64,000 bases of DNA from Protula sp. h YS-2021 (lineage: Eukaryota > Annelida > Polychaeta > Sabellida > Serpulidae), in assembly GCA_949752745.1 (NCBI GenBank), contig OX457026.1, positions 73,472,742 to 73,536,741 of the forward strand, read 5' to 3'. Every line of letters begins with the position of its first letter. Positions within the stretch are counted from its first letter, which is position 1. Under the pieces are notes generated by a model. The model made no database searches. It saw nothing but the letters and a program-made list of their open reading frames with translations, and had not been told where the DNA came from. Positions 37,901-48,690 of this stretch are shown here, piece after piece. A program made the translations under genes and the position numbers.

Positions 37901-38639
37901 AGATGGAATAATTATAGCTGATAGCAGTCTTCTGCCGGGGCAACAAAGCCTGATGAATCCAATACTTAAGTGAGTTAATCAGAGCAAAATAGTACCCTAA
38001 TGTGTCACAACTGTCATTATATAGAGACACAATCATTTAGATTAGTCGCATAACATGTTCCAATCAACACGAAAATATTTGGGGCATGGATATGCTTGTG
38101 AAATAAAAGGATTACTACAATAGTATTACAGTTATCACTCACAATAGCTACACTGTAATTGCATTTCGTCAGCAGCTTCAACTAAATTACATTATTTCTG
38201 CATTCATCAAAACCCCTAGTCGTCAATATGAACCCTGATTAAATAGGTAGTGGCACTAAGGCGATAAATTAAATACCCCGATGACATCTCAGATTCTTAA
38301 ATATTCAATTTGCCTACAATCAAATGGAACTTTATGAAAGGGGATGTAAATCTGAGATTTTTTTATTTATGGAGAGTTAGTTCTATAGCTCCTGTAATTT
38401 GGAATAAATTTCAAGTTAGTGAAGAATTAAAATGGCCTAAAAATACAGAGGAGTAACACCAGAAACCTTTTGGAAAACCGAAACTGGACACACTTATGTG
38501 TGTTGGCGGGTACTAAAAAATAACATTTTTTTTACTAGTTCTTCACGGTCAAGATCAAATTACAAAAACCTTGGTTTTCAAAGAAACAAAAAAACCTGTT
38601 ATCTTTAAAACAATAAGAGCCAATTACATGTACTTAATT
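34931..38639. other. Long non-coding stretch
   Basis: No gene recognised. Holds a G run at 34971-34982, a T-rich tract at 36130-36183, a fragment like a Helitron2 end (CTAGACCGAGTTTCGCTACA near 37040) and an (ATT)n-like patch at 37368-37420. The frames at 37427-37730 show nothing recognisable. Confidence 0.4.
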
Positions 38640-39180
38640 TCTTAGGTCAGTACACTCACTGTTACTAGACTTTGACTTTGACCCTGACTTTGAAGGTCAC
38701 GGCTGAATGCAAAAAGCAATACATTTTGAAAACCCCAAGAGATAGAGCGATTTCGAGCTCATTTTCAACCATTTGGTTTCATAAGACGCAACACAAGAGG
38801 TAACTCGGTGACCTTGACCTTGTCCGAAAAGCAGCGTACTGTTCGGCTTTGGGCAACTTTTGACAATTTGGGCCAAACTGATATAATATAAGAGGTGTTT
38901 CGGTGGCCTTGACCTTAAAATCTGAAGTGGATCATTATCTCGAGTGCTTTTGAGCCAGATCTTTACCCTTTGAACCAAAAGACGTTAAATAAGCATCTCG
39001 GTTACCCCGAACTTTTCCACCAAGGTTATGGTCGACAACCGGACGTTAGACCATTATCTCAAAAATCCTCAGAGACTTCATACTCATTTTCTGCTGTTGG
39101 ACCCCCGAAAAATTGCATTAGGTGTACCTCTTAGACCTGAACTTGACCGTGAAAGAAACCAGAATTTGACAAAACCCACT
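38640..39180 (+). repeat. Degraded copy of the 139-bp-monomer (family 2) repeat
   Basis: GAGATAGAGCGATTTCGAGC, CTCATTTTCAACC, ACTCGGTGACCTTGACCTTG and a second weaker round (GGTGGCCTTGACC, CATTATCTCGAG) match the monomer at 18.8-19.6 kb in the same orientation. Neither terminus is recognisable. Confidence 0.6.
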
Positions 39181-39607
39181 AGCGATGATTTGAGCTGAAC
39201 CGCGAAACTTTCAGCTTTTTTTTTTGTTTTGCGGGAATTTTATTTCGCACAGTCATATTAAATTCTCTGCTGGGGCTTACCAATCCGGGATATTTACATA
39301 TTTATTTTTTAAGCCGATTTATCGTCCATTGCGGAATCCTGTGCTATCCCATAATGTATACTCATGCACATTAAAAAGTATACACAATTTTTGACGTTTT
39401 TGTATCTTTAAAACTATTTATCATGGAGGAATTCTATTTTCTCTTAAACAAGATTACATAAATGCTCACCAACTGACAAAACAACAACTTCGAAGAGTGG
39501 CAACGTTTCGAGAGAGTTCAATTTGAAACAAGGGTAGGTCCAATTGTCACCGTTCACGGTTTCAGTAAAAAATCCAAGCACCTCCAGCGTGAAGGAGAGC
39601 ACCAAAC

Positions 39608-40301
39608 CTTCTTGGCATCGAGATGGTTACTTATCCATTGAGGGTAGCGGTGCCACTCCTGGATCAATGCTTGGCGCAGTTCGGCGTGATTTATCGGAGG
39701 CGGATCCCGATGCCTAACATTCCTATCCACGTGATCTCAGATGTGTTCTATGGGGTTCATGTCTGGGCAGTAAGGTGGCCACGGCAAGATGTTAACGTTA
39801 TTGTGTTGCAGGTACAGTAAACTGTCTCTGGCAACATGCGGTCTCGCGTTATTCTGCATAAAGATGGCGTTGTTGTTTTGCTGGATCTAGAGGACCACTT
39901 GTCCTGCCAGTACCGTGTTAATGTGGCGTGCTGCGGTCAGGTTTCCGTCGAGTAGCTGAGACTTCCACCCCAATTTAATCGTTTCCCAGACCATAACCGA
40001 GCCACCTCCAAATCGATCAACTTGAGCAACACAAGATCTGGCGTCGTTACAAGGGGTTGTCCGGGTCGAGGTCGAACATGGATATTCCCCGTTGCTCTAT
40101 GCCTCTGCTCAGCCGATAAACAGTTGCTCGGTTGCACCCAAATCTGTTCGCGATGTCCCGTACAGAAAGTTTACTTTCCAGCATGCCTAAAACGCGGTAC
40201 CTCTCGATTTCAGAAAGCCGTGGCATTGCGTCTTTAAGTTCCAAACAAAAATGTTCAATGAGAAACCTTAATGCATTCGTCTTAACTTTTTCGTACCACA
40301 A
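39608..40301 (-). pseudogene. Tc1/mariner transposase relic (copy 3), internally deleted
   Basis: Starting near 40229 (minus strand), an N-terminal helix-turn-helix is well kept (LSVRDIANRFGCNRATVYRL) and is followed, after a shift, by TTGNIHVRPRPGQPL-like residues. The sequence then jumps directly to GGGSVMVWE near 40000, skipping the segment that normally includes the first catalytic Asp. The C-terminal half follows: NNNAIFMQNNARPHVA (family QDNARPHVA, with N for the catalytic D), CPDMNPIEHI near 39745 and RQALIQEWHRYPQW. Two in-frame stops occur (near 39890 and 39737). The pairing of a good N-terminus with an internally deleted centre is typical of dead or non-autonomous Tc1 copies. Confidence 0.85.
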
Positions 40302-40509
40302 GAAATTTCGTGATCTACTGTGTGTATATTGTGCACTGAAACAATATTGCTTATACCCCGCTATTGATCAGTACTAAAGTTTTAATGGTCATAGCAAGGT
40401 GTGAACAGCAATAAAGATGTAAAATAAGCATCCACACTATCATGTGAAATTTAAAAAAATGAAGCTTTATTATTTTTTGAAATATTCCAAAAAGTATGTT
40501 TATTTTCTA

Positions 40510-40900
40510 AAGTGCATGGGTATATGTCTTAACTCCGCATTGAATTGTAGTGGCCGCGTGCGGACTCGAACTCTACGACCGAGTATATCGCAAACGTGTT
40601 CAACAGCGTTCATGCCAGATGGGTACTATAGGGTCTGGATCTGATCAGTGTGTAACAGATTTTTCACGAATTTCAGCCACATTGGGGCGCACGTTGTGGT
40701 GCATGAACATCGTTGTTCGGTCGTTTTTACAGTATGGTGCGATTTCACCTTCTAAGATGGTTTCTGTATAACGGCTCGCTACCATCGATAGCTAGCAGAG
40801 TGATTTCGACTATCGACTTCACGAATACAAGCTTGTGCGAATCGCTTTCCTGGCTGTTTGTATACTTGTTTGTGGGAGTCATTTCGAAACAACAGAAACT
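40510..40900 (-). pseudogene. Tc1/mariner transposase relic (copy 4), C-terminal fragment
   Basis: On the minus strand, pieces in two frames read YTETILEGEIAPYCKNDR, TMFMHHNVRPNVAEI (family MQDNARPHVA) and then GMNAVEHVCDILGRRVR (family DMNPIEHVWD). They end in LQFNAELRH. The DDE residues are partly lost. It is a different lineage from copy 3, which lies 200 bp away. Confidence 0.65.
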
Positions 40901-41077
40901 AAAACATTAGTTTTCCAAAAGTCGGGTCTGGACCTAAACTCGCTCGCTCAGCCTGTTTATTTTATTCGTTTTATTTTTGGTACGATGATGGCTGTATTTA
41001 CTACATAAATTTCAGTGTAGTGAGATATAAAATATATAAATATACTCTTTTTAGTTTTGTACTGACAGATAAGATGT

Positions 41078-41390
41078 CCCAGGAAAACTTGGCTTCCGTA
41101 AGGGGCTAAATTGTTCTAGACGGGGCAGGTATTCTAGGATATCTTATCCGGGGCCAATGTATCCGGGGGAGGGGTCTTATCTTGATGACCTTAATTTTTC
41201 AAGATCTTCTCGAAAACCGACAGAGCGATAGAGCGAGATAGAGCGAGAATGAGCGGAGCTCCGAATCTTTGAACTTACAAGACGTAACACAAAGAGTACA
41301 ATGTTAATTTGACTTTGCCTCAAGGGCCGAAGTGTTAAAGGGTGTCTTAAAACCGTAAGCAGACCATTATATCAAAATTCGTCAGAGGAG
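41078..41390. repeat. GATATC-word module and degraded 139-bp-monomer remnant
   Basis: 41078-41175 carries TTCTAGGATATCTTATCC and GGCCAATGTATCCGGGGG, like the modules at 33.5 and 34.9 kb. 41190-41390 keeps CTCGAAAACCGACAGAGCG and GAATGAGCGGAGCTC-like traces of the monomer. Both are fragments. Confidence 0.4.
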
Positions 41391-42750
41391 GACAAATCCC
41401 CAATCCAGACAAAAGCCCAATAGGACAAAACCAATGTTTAAAAATTTAAAAATTTAAAGAATATAGATTTTGTCCCGCTCTTATTATTTTCATTAACCTC
41501 CATAATCCCACTTTTTGTCTTTACAACAATTTGATTTTGCTCTTCGTAAAGACACCGAATTATATAGCCGAAAAAATTCCCCGAACCCTGGAACAGCATT
41601 TTGATCCACGGAAATAAACAGCATGGGGTTCGATCGCGCTTTTAAATGAATGCTTTTTGAATAAAAGTTCGGTGTATTGTTATGTAATAACGTGTAAAAT
41701 TAAGATCAATACCTGAATTGTGTAATATCCAGGATACAATAACTTAAAATGTAGAACAAACTAGACCGAAATTCGCACAGCGAATTAGCCCCACTTGTAA
41801 TGGTAACTTGAAACGGAAGGTAGATGATATTGCGGTTTGTTAACAATGTTCACATGTCTGAATGTAGAACACCCTCCTAAATACTACTAACTATACCGGT
41901 AAGGTCAAGGCAAAAAATTTGCTCTATCTCTTACCGTTTTAAGGCCAACTTCCAGTTTGGGGCTCGAAAGTGACCTGGAGGTCAAGGACACCGGAAATTA
42001 TACCTTACGTGTCGTCGTATAGGGCGTGGAGCTCGAAAATGAGGTGAGAATTGCTCTATCTCTTACTGTTTTCGAGATAAATCATTGTTTTTCTTAAATA
42101 ACTTTTTTTTCGCGAATTCAAGGTCAAGGTCAAGGTCAAAAATTTTATCGATTGCTTCAGATCACATCGCCCTTTATATATGTGCCAAGTTTGGCTTTTC
42201 TAGCTTCAATGGTCTTGCTGTAGATGTCTAGAAACCGATTGATCTTTTTCGCGATTTGACCTTAACCAGTAAGATCAAGGTCAAAAATTTTTATCAGGTG
42301 CACCACTTCAGATGACTCTCTATACATATGCCAAGTTTGGTTGGTCTAGATTCAGGGCTCTTGGAGGAGATGTCTGGAAACCGATTCGGCGGAAGAAGAA
42401 AAAAATTTTTTAAAAGGAGGAAAAAAATAGGTCAAGAATTCGAGGCAATCCATCCCCATTTCATATTTTCAATACCAAGTGGGAATAACCCATGGGAGCA
42501 AATTTTGTGAAATATTATGTAATCGTTAGGGTGTACCATCCGCAAACAATATTTTAACATTTTAGATAGCGCAAATACATAAAATGCAATAAAAACTGAG
42601 CAATATTAATATGTCATTCTTGTAATAAAAAGTAAAAAATGATTGGGCTTTTGTCCTATTGGGCTTTGTCCGGATTGGGGTTTTGTCCGCCTTTGTTAAA
42701 TGATTGGGGTTTTGTCCTATTGGACTTTTGTCCTATTGGGCTTTTGTCGG
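41390..42750. repeat. Foldback element with GACAAAAGCCCAATAG-word arms, interrupted by a Helitron2-like insertion
   Basis: The left arm (41390-41434) has GACAAATCCCCAATCC, GACAAAAGCCCAATAG and GACAAAACCAAT. The right arm (42641-42750) has six inverted variants of the same 16-17-base word. About 640 bp remain once the nested element at 41761-42484 is removed. The core is AT-rich and non-coding. The nesting shows that the Helitron2-like copy arrived later. Confidence 0.7.
41761..42484 (-). repeat. Helitron2-like non-autonomous element, family 1, complete copy
   Basis: Read on the minus strand: the 5' end TCCCACTTGG follows a T; then comes a unique region with GACCTTGACC blocks and part of the 139-bp monomer. 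Near the 3' end lies CAAGTGGGG (the inverse of the 5' end), then a hairpin (AATTCGC pairing with GCGAATT around TGT), then TTTCGGTCTAG, followed by T. Asymmetric inverted repeats, a 3' hairpin and T-T insertion are the accepted signs of Helitron2/Helentron elements. There is no Rep-helicase coding sequence, so it depends on an autonomous partner. It is inserted into the foldback element at 41390-42750. Confidence 0.8.
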
Positions 42751-42774
42751 TTCACCAGTGGATTCAATAAGCAA

Positions 42775-43710
42775 CTAGACCGAAATTCGCACAGCGAATT
42801 AGACCCCACTTGGAGTGATAACTTAAAACGGAACGTAGATGATATTGCTATTTGTTAACAATTTTCACATGTCTGAATGTAGAATATCCTCCTAGATACT
42901 GTCAACTATACCGATAAGGTCCAGGTAAAAAATTTTTATCGGGTGTACCACTTCAGATGACCTCTTTTCATGTGCCAAGTTTGGCTGGTCTAGCGGTCTT
43001 GGAGGAGATGTCTGGAAACTGATTGCTCTTTCTCTTACCGTTTTCGAGATAAGGGCCAACTTCCGGTTTGGGGCTCGAAAGTGACCTGGAGGTCAAGGAC
43101 ACAGGAAGTTATACCTTACGTATCGTCGTATAGAGGTGGAGGTCGAAAATGAGGTCAAAATTGCTCCATCTCTTACCGTTTTCGAGATAAGGGCCAACTT
43201 CCGGTTTGGGGCTCAAAAGTGACCTGGAGGTCAAGGACACCGGAAGTTATACCTTACGTATTGTCGTATAGGGGGTGGAGGTCGAAAATGAGGTCAAAAT
43301 TGCTCTATCTCTTACCGTTTTCGAGATAACTCATTGTGTTTCTTGAATAACGTTTTTCGCGATTTCAAGGTCAAGGTCGAGGTCTAAGTAAAACATTTTT
43401 ATCGGTTGCTTCAGATCACATTGCACCTTATATATGTGCCAAGTTTGGCTGTTCTAGCTTCAACGGCCTTGCGATAACTGTCTGAAAACCGTTTGACCTT
43501 TTTCGCGATTTGACCTTGACCTTTTCAAGGTCAAAAATTTTTATCAGGTGCACCACTTCAGATGACCCTCCATACATGTGCCAAGTTTGGTTGGTCTAGC
43601 TTCAGCGATCTCGGAGGAGATGTCCGGAAACCGAAAGAAAAAAAAGGGATGAAGAAAAAAAATAGGTCAAGAATTCGAGGCAATCCATCCCCATTTGGCA
43701 TTTTCAATGC
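42775..43710 (-). repeat. Helitron2-like element, family 1, lacking the 5' terminus
   Basis: CTAG at 42775-42778, preceded by A, the same AATTCGC/GCGAATT hairpin and CCCCACTTGG mark the hairpin end. Three 139-bp monomers follow (CTTACCG anchors at 43034, 43172 and 43311). The A-rich tail reaches TTTTCAATG at about 43709, where the shared sequence stops just before the expected CCAAGTGGGA. Confidence 0.75.
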
Positions 43711-44204
43711 TTTTCCAATCATGTACAGACATTCTGAGCTGGAACAATGTACAATTGCACGAACAGGTATAAGATGACTCTCGCACGCATTTTAAATTTA
43801 AATTGTTATCTGTGGTTACATTTATCATAACGTACCTGATTTTAGAGTGTGATGAATTTATGGTGTGTCCTCTGAAAAACAGGGTAGGTTTTTTTTGTTA
43901 AAATAGTAATCTAACTTCACAAATGCGATACACGCTTCTGTAGTTTCCTTTTGCCCTTGCAGGTCTCATAATTTCATCAGATAAGACTTAATTATTTGTT
44001 CAGTTTTTCACACAATCGAATTAGAGCTACTGTTTGTTCTTCTTATCTCATCTTGTAATAAAATGCTTAACCTTTATTAAATTGATGGGTTTTGACATAA
44101 AGCCGCATGTACTTACATTTATAGCTCAAAAACTTTGATTGTATTCAGTCAGGCACATCCGTTTTACATAAATCTGTATAGGTTAGATCCCTTTTATAGC
44201 TTTT
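43711..44204. other. Non-coding stretch, nothing recognised
   Basis: AT-rich sequence with no open frame of note and no repeat recognised. Confidence 0.4.
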
Positions 44205-44445
44205 GAGATTATGATCAACCTCGAGTTTCAGACCTTCACCTTGACTGAAGAGGTCAAGCTCACCGATATCTCTGATACAACGTGTTATAGTCCTAAAGGA
44301 TCGAAAATTTCTAGTGTTTCGAGATAATCGTCAATTTCTGGTTTCCGACCTGGTCAAGGCCAACTTGCAATTTACGACCTTCACCTTGAATGAAGGGGTC
44401 AAGCTCACCAAGCGGTATATATAAAGGCATCCGTAAGACAACATG
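44205..44445 (-). repeat. Degraded 139-bp-monomer remnant
   Basis: Two rounds of ACCTTCACCTTGA, GAAGAGGTCAAGCTCACCGA and TTTCGAGATAATCGTCAATT recall the monomer in the orientation of 47.7-48.1 kb. Termini are absent. Confidence 0.5.
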
Positions 44446-44837
44446 TTGGTGATATATATTGCTGCTTTGCGATAAGCCGACACATTTTGTGTCGATTTAA
44501 TCTTTCACACAGAATAAACTCAGTGATTAAGGTGAACGAAAGTCTAAATTACAGTTATATAATTTGTACTAATATATTCTATCATTATTCTTATCCCTGA
44601 CTTGTTTAATTTAACTGGCACAAAGTTTCGGCCATTGTTTTGTGCCATTTTGAAACTGGTATATATATTTTTAGCAATAAGACACCATTCTGTATTTTAA
44701 AGTTTTATGATATAAATCACAACAAAAGTAAACTAAACAAAATCAGCATGATATATATACATTGGCACATTGAGAGAAATATACATGTCTAATTTTAAAT
44801 TTAGATCAAACATTTTGTCGGCCTATTGCTGCTTGCG

Positions 44838-44885
44838 TGTATGTGTATGTGTGTGTGTATGATAGACAGAGAGAGACAGAGGGAG

Positions 44886-44925
<40 letters not shown>
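44838..44925. repeat. (GT)n / (AG)n microsatellites
   Basis: A short TGTGTATGTGTG tract is followed by about 35 bp of AG repeats. These give the Ser/Leu and His/Thr repeats seen in the minus-strand frame here and are not protein-coding evidence. Confidence 0.9.
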
Positions 44926-44926
<1 letters not shown>

Positions 44927-45028
44927 TTGAAAAATGGTCCTTGAAAGGGTCCATATTTGGCGAACTACACAAGAAAAAATACCATATCTTAAACCAACAC
45001 AGCAAAAAAATGTAAAAACAAAACATAC

Positions 45029-45217
45029 CGACGATATCTTTTCCCATTATTGTACCATTCTGACAAAACAGAATCGGGCCGTCTAAAAACGATTTGCAAT
45101 GTAGCGGAAAATCAAGGTGAGCGTTTTGTTCCAGGACATGGTCAATCTTTTGCTCCATGGGGCATCTTTCGAAAATACTTTGATGAAGCAACACTCGTAT
45201 AATATGGCCCACATTTC
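45029..45217 (-). CDS. Possible isolated coding exon, unrecognised
   Basis: A minus-strand open segment of 63 codons has mixed, protein-like composition (HIIRVLLHQSIFERCPMEQK to ILFCQNGTIMGKDIV). It ends exactly at a strong donor look-alike, CG|GTATGT (GT at 45028-45027), and starts after an AG (45219-45218). Both ends would be in phase 1. The acceptor's pyrimidine tract is poor, and no neighbouring exon was identified on either side. I do not recognise the peptide. It could be a real exon, an exon of a decayed transposon, or chance. Confidence 0.22.
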
Positions 45218-45400
45218 CTAATTAATGAATCTACTGCCTTTGGTGATAATTACCAAGGCAGAACATCTATTTTCTCGTACTGTGGAGAATCTAATTGGAG
45301 TCAAAAATTTACTTATATTTTCATGTCGAAAAAAAGCAGAAATATGTGTCTACTTAGTAAAACCTTGCTGTTTTTTTTGTTTTAATAACACGGTGACTTA

Positions 45401-45535
45401 TTATTATTATTATTATTATTAATATTATTATTATTATTATTATTATTATGATTATTATTACACAATATTTATATAGCGTCTAATCTAATCTAACTCTTAG
45501 CGCGTTACAGCCTGCTAGAAGGCGCTATAAATCGA
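45401..45535. repeat. (ATT)n microsatellite and short ATTTATATAGCG palindrome
   Basis: An (ATT)n tract at about 45399-45450 is followed by ATATTTATATAGCGTC (near 45465) and its inverse GGCGCTATAAAT (near 45521), about 55 bp apart. This could be a small dispersed palindromic repeat; boundaries are uncertain. Confidence 0.6.
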
Positions 45536-45779
45536 TATTGATGTATTATCATAATTTCTTGCAGTGCAAGAAAAAAAGAAGTAGGCATTTTACGCCGGGT
45601 GGGAGTTTTGCCCCGTGTTACTCTAAATCCTACATACTTTAGAGATGTCTTTATAGACATAGATAGATAACAATGAACTCAGACCCTAATACCGACCTTT
45701 GCGGAACACCGCATAGAATTTCAAGATCAAGATCAATATTCATTCGAATGCACATCCTGATGACGAGGTTTTAACTAGA

Positions 45780-46500
45780 CTAGACCGAATTCCGCCAAGT
45801 AGTGGAATGACCCACTTGCAAAAAATACAAATATATGTTTTACATAATGACCGTGATCAAAGTCACCGCGAGGTACCTCTTTAGTAACCTGTTTTAGGCC
45901 CAATGCGTCGAAAATGGGTTCAAAATCAACATAACTGTTTTCGAGATAATGGTCAACTTCCGGTTTTTTACCTTGACCATGACCATGGAGGTCAAAGTCT
46001 CGCACGTTCCTCTTATATAACGACTCTTCGGCCTAAAGAGTTGAAAATAATCTTTCACCGTTTTAAAAAAAGTGGTCAATGGCTACCGTTTTCAAGATGC
46101 AAAGATCACGTGACTTTTGATCTTGACCCTGAATGCCGGGATTCAGATCGCGCGGTTATTCCCTTCTGAAACGGTAAGCATGTTCAAACAAGGATCTGAG
46201 CGCTTTGTTTAGCCATTTTTTTTGGTGAATAATAAGATTGTAAAATATTTTGACCTTAAACTTTAAAGTCAACATAAAAATGCAGATTTGACGAGGACTC
46301 TTACCCCCCATACCTTTGCCGAATGTCGTTTTCCTACGTCAAACCTTCTAGTAGGAGTTTTGAGGTAAAAAAAATACTTTGACCTCAATTTTTTCTGGAA
46401 GAGTGTTATGTAAATCATCTGAGATAGAAAAACCTAATAGAAGAGGAATAAATTGTCGCAATATCGAGCAAAGCATACACATTTGCAAACATTGTTTACG
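45780..46500 (-). repeat. Helitron2-like element, family 2
   Basis: It starts with CTAGACCGA at 45780, preceded by A. A hairpin follows in which ATTCCGC pairs with GTGGAAT with one G-T wobble, then CCCACTTGC. The body holds part of the 139-bp monomer (TTTTCGAGATAATGGTCAAC, CCTTGACCATGACC). The shared tail ends near CATTTGCAAAC at about 46497; the exact 5' terminus is unclear. No coding sequence is present. Confidence 0.65.
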
Positions 46501-47550
46501 TGTGAGAATCATCATGACATCGCTGATCGAATTTATCAAACCATTGGTTTATTAGCATGAATTTTTTTTTTTTTTTTTTTTTTGCCTTTCATATTACGGA
46601 TGAATCTGTGTGTGGAGTTCCTTCGATGAAAAGCCTGGAGTCGAATCCAGTGGCCTTTGCTTTTGACCCGCAGCGAATAACAAGCTCGCTAAATTGTTTG
46701 TTCTTGTTTGCAAAGGCAAGAAACAATGTTTCTGAACTTGGTGTAATTAATCTAGCTGATGCGTTTTACAGGATATTGCAAACATGGCCTTAAAGAAGAA
46801 TAAACATTTCCTAGCAGAGCTGAGAGTCTGGTTGAAATAAACTTTAAAGAGTAAGCAAGCTTCTGAGCTTTGGAGAGAAAATGGTGATGAGCCTTTGGAT
46901 GTGTGTGGTAAAGGGGATAATAAGATGCCAGGAGCCTTAAGACAACATCAGCAACCAGTTTAATCACACCGAAACAAAGCCTGCAGTACCAGGGGCTGTT
47001 TTGCTTCGTGTTTATTCACCTATTTTCTTTGAACGTAGCCACGCGCCATTGTTTAATGAAATGAACTTTTTGATATCAACAACTACCTGTAGATCCGCCG
47101 CAAAAAGCGCCATAGAAGAAAAGCAATTTATGCTCTTAGTTAAATTTGGCTTTGCTGGCACTGCACACCACAGACACAAACTTTATTCTTTCAAAAATCA
47201 ACTATCCCTGGCATGTGGGGTAATATTTAGGTACCTATGTGAATTCCGCTCAGGTCGAATTGGAGGGATATTTTCTGTGGTTATTGCAGTTCACCCTAGA
47301 ATAATAACAACTCAATTAGTTTAGAATGGCTTTACAAAATTGGCAGCAAAATAGGGAATCTCACGCTTCTCTCAATTATTTATAAAATATGGTTTCAATT
47401 TGTTAACTTTCGAGGGATTCATCTTAATAAACCTCATGCAGTTTTGAAATCCAATATCCTTCGAAGCCCAGCGTTGAAATGCTTGCGTGTTGACACACCT
47501 ACTCTGCTACTCTCCAAATAACCAGTATGTTAGAGATAGAGCATTGGTAA
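46501..47550. other. Non-coding stretch with a T23 run
   Basis: A poly-T tract lies at 46562-46583. Open frames at 46557-46793 and 47001-47324 show no recognised motif, splice context or transposon relation. Confidence 0.4.
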
Positions 47551-48690
47551 CTAGACCGAATTTCGCTACACGTAGCGAAATGGCACCCACTTGCAAAGGT
47601 ACAATCTATCTGGTGAAAGACACATTTTTCACATAATTATCAGCTTCCGAATTATTATCCTGAAAGAGGATAGTAAATATCATGTAATCTCTTTTGGTAA
47701 CAAATAATCAAATTCAGCTTTCTAACCGTTTTCAAGATAATGGTCAACTTCCGCTTTTTGACCTTGACCATGACGAAGGAGGTCAAGGTCACCGAGATAC
47801 CTCTTATATAACGTCTTTAAGGCCCAAAGGGTCGAAAATAAGCTCACAATCACTCTATCTCTAACCGTTTTCGAGATAATGGTCAACTTCCGGTTTCTGA
47901 CCTTGACCATGACGGAGGAGGTCAAGGTCACCGAGGTATATTTTATATAACGTCTTTTAGGCCCAAAAGGTCGAAAATAAGCTCAAAATCACTCTATCTC
48001 TAACCGTGTTCGAGATAATGGTCAGGTTTTTGAGCTTCACCATGACCGAGGAAGTCAAGGTCGCCGAGTTACATTTTATATAACATCTTTTAGTCCTAAA
48101 GCTCAAAATTGCTCTATCTCTAACCGTTTTCGAGATAATGGGCAATTTTTCTCTAACGGAATACGATATACAAAGGTCACATGACCTTGACCTTGACCCT
48201 GAATATCAAGATTCAGTCCACGATGTTACTGCTTACTGACACCGTACACGTGTTGAAACAAGGATTTGAGCGTTATTTCGAGCAATTTTTCATGATGAGT
48301 ATGTAGGGATTTGAAAATATATTTTGACCTCAATTTGACCTTGAGGTCAAACAATTTTGCGGATTTTACGACAACTCATTACCCTCTATATCTCTGGCAA
48401 ATGCCGTCTTTCTACTACAAACCCTGTAGTAGGAGTTTTCTGGAAACCACTTCGAGGTCAAAAATAGTTTGACCTCAAATTGACCTTGACCCTGGAGGTC
48501 AAGGTAAAAGAAATTGCGGCTCTCAACAAGCTCTATCTTTGTGCCAAATTTCATCGTCCTACGTCAAATAGTGTTGGAGGAGTTTTCTGGAAACCTCCGA
48601 GACGAAAAAAAAAACAAAAGCCAAAAAAAAAAAAAAAAAAAAAGGGAAGGAATCAACAGCCAGATTTCTTAGCAAAGCATGCCCATTTGC
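47551..48690 (-). repeat. Helitron2-like element, family 2, with three regular monomers
   Basis: CTAG at 47551-47554, preceded by A, is followed by a 10-bp-stem hairpin (ATTTCGCTAC with GTAGCGAAAT, 2-base loop) and CACCCACTTGCAAAGG. The 139-bp monomer recurs with ACCG anchors at 47726, 47865 and 48004, plus a shorter one at 48124. The tail has GACCTTGACC and GAGGAGTTTTCTGGAAACC blocks and an A-rich tract at 48606-48641. It fades near CCCATTTGCAAACTCTG at about 48690. Confidence 0.75.

Noticed and set aside
44823..45026. C-terminal part of the 129-codon frame with Ser-Leu and His-Thr repeats
   Set aside because: The repeats come from (AG)n and (GT)n microsatellites and lie beyond the donor-like site.
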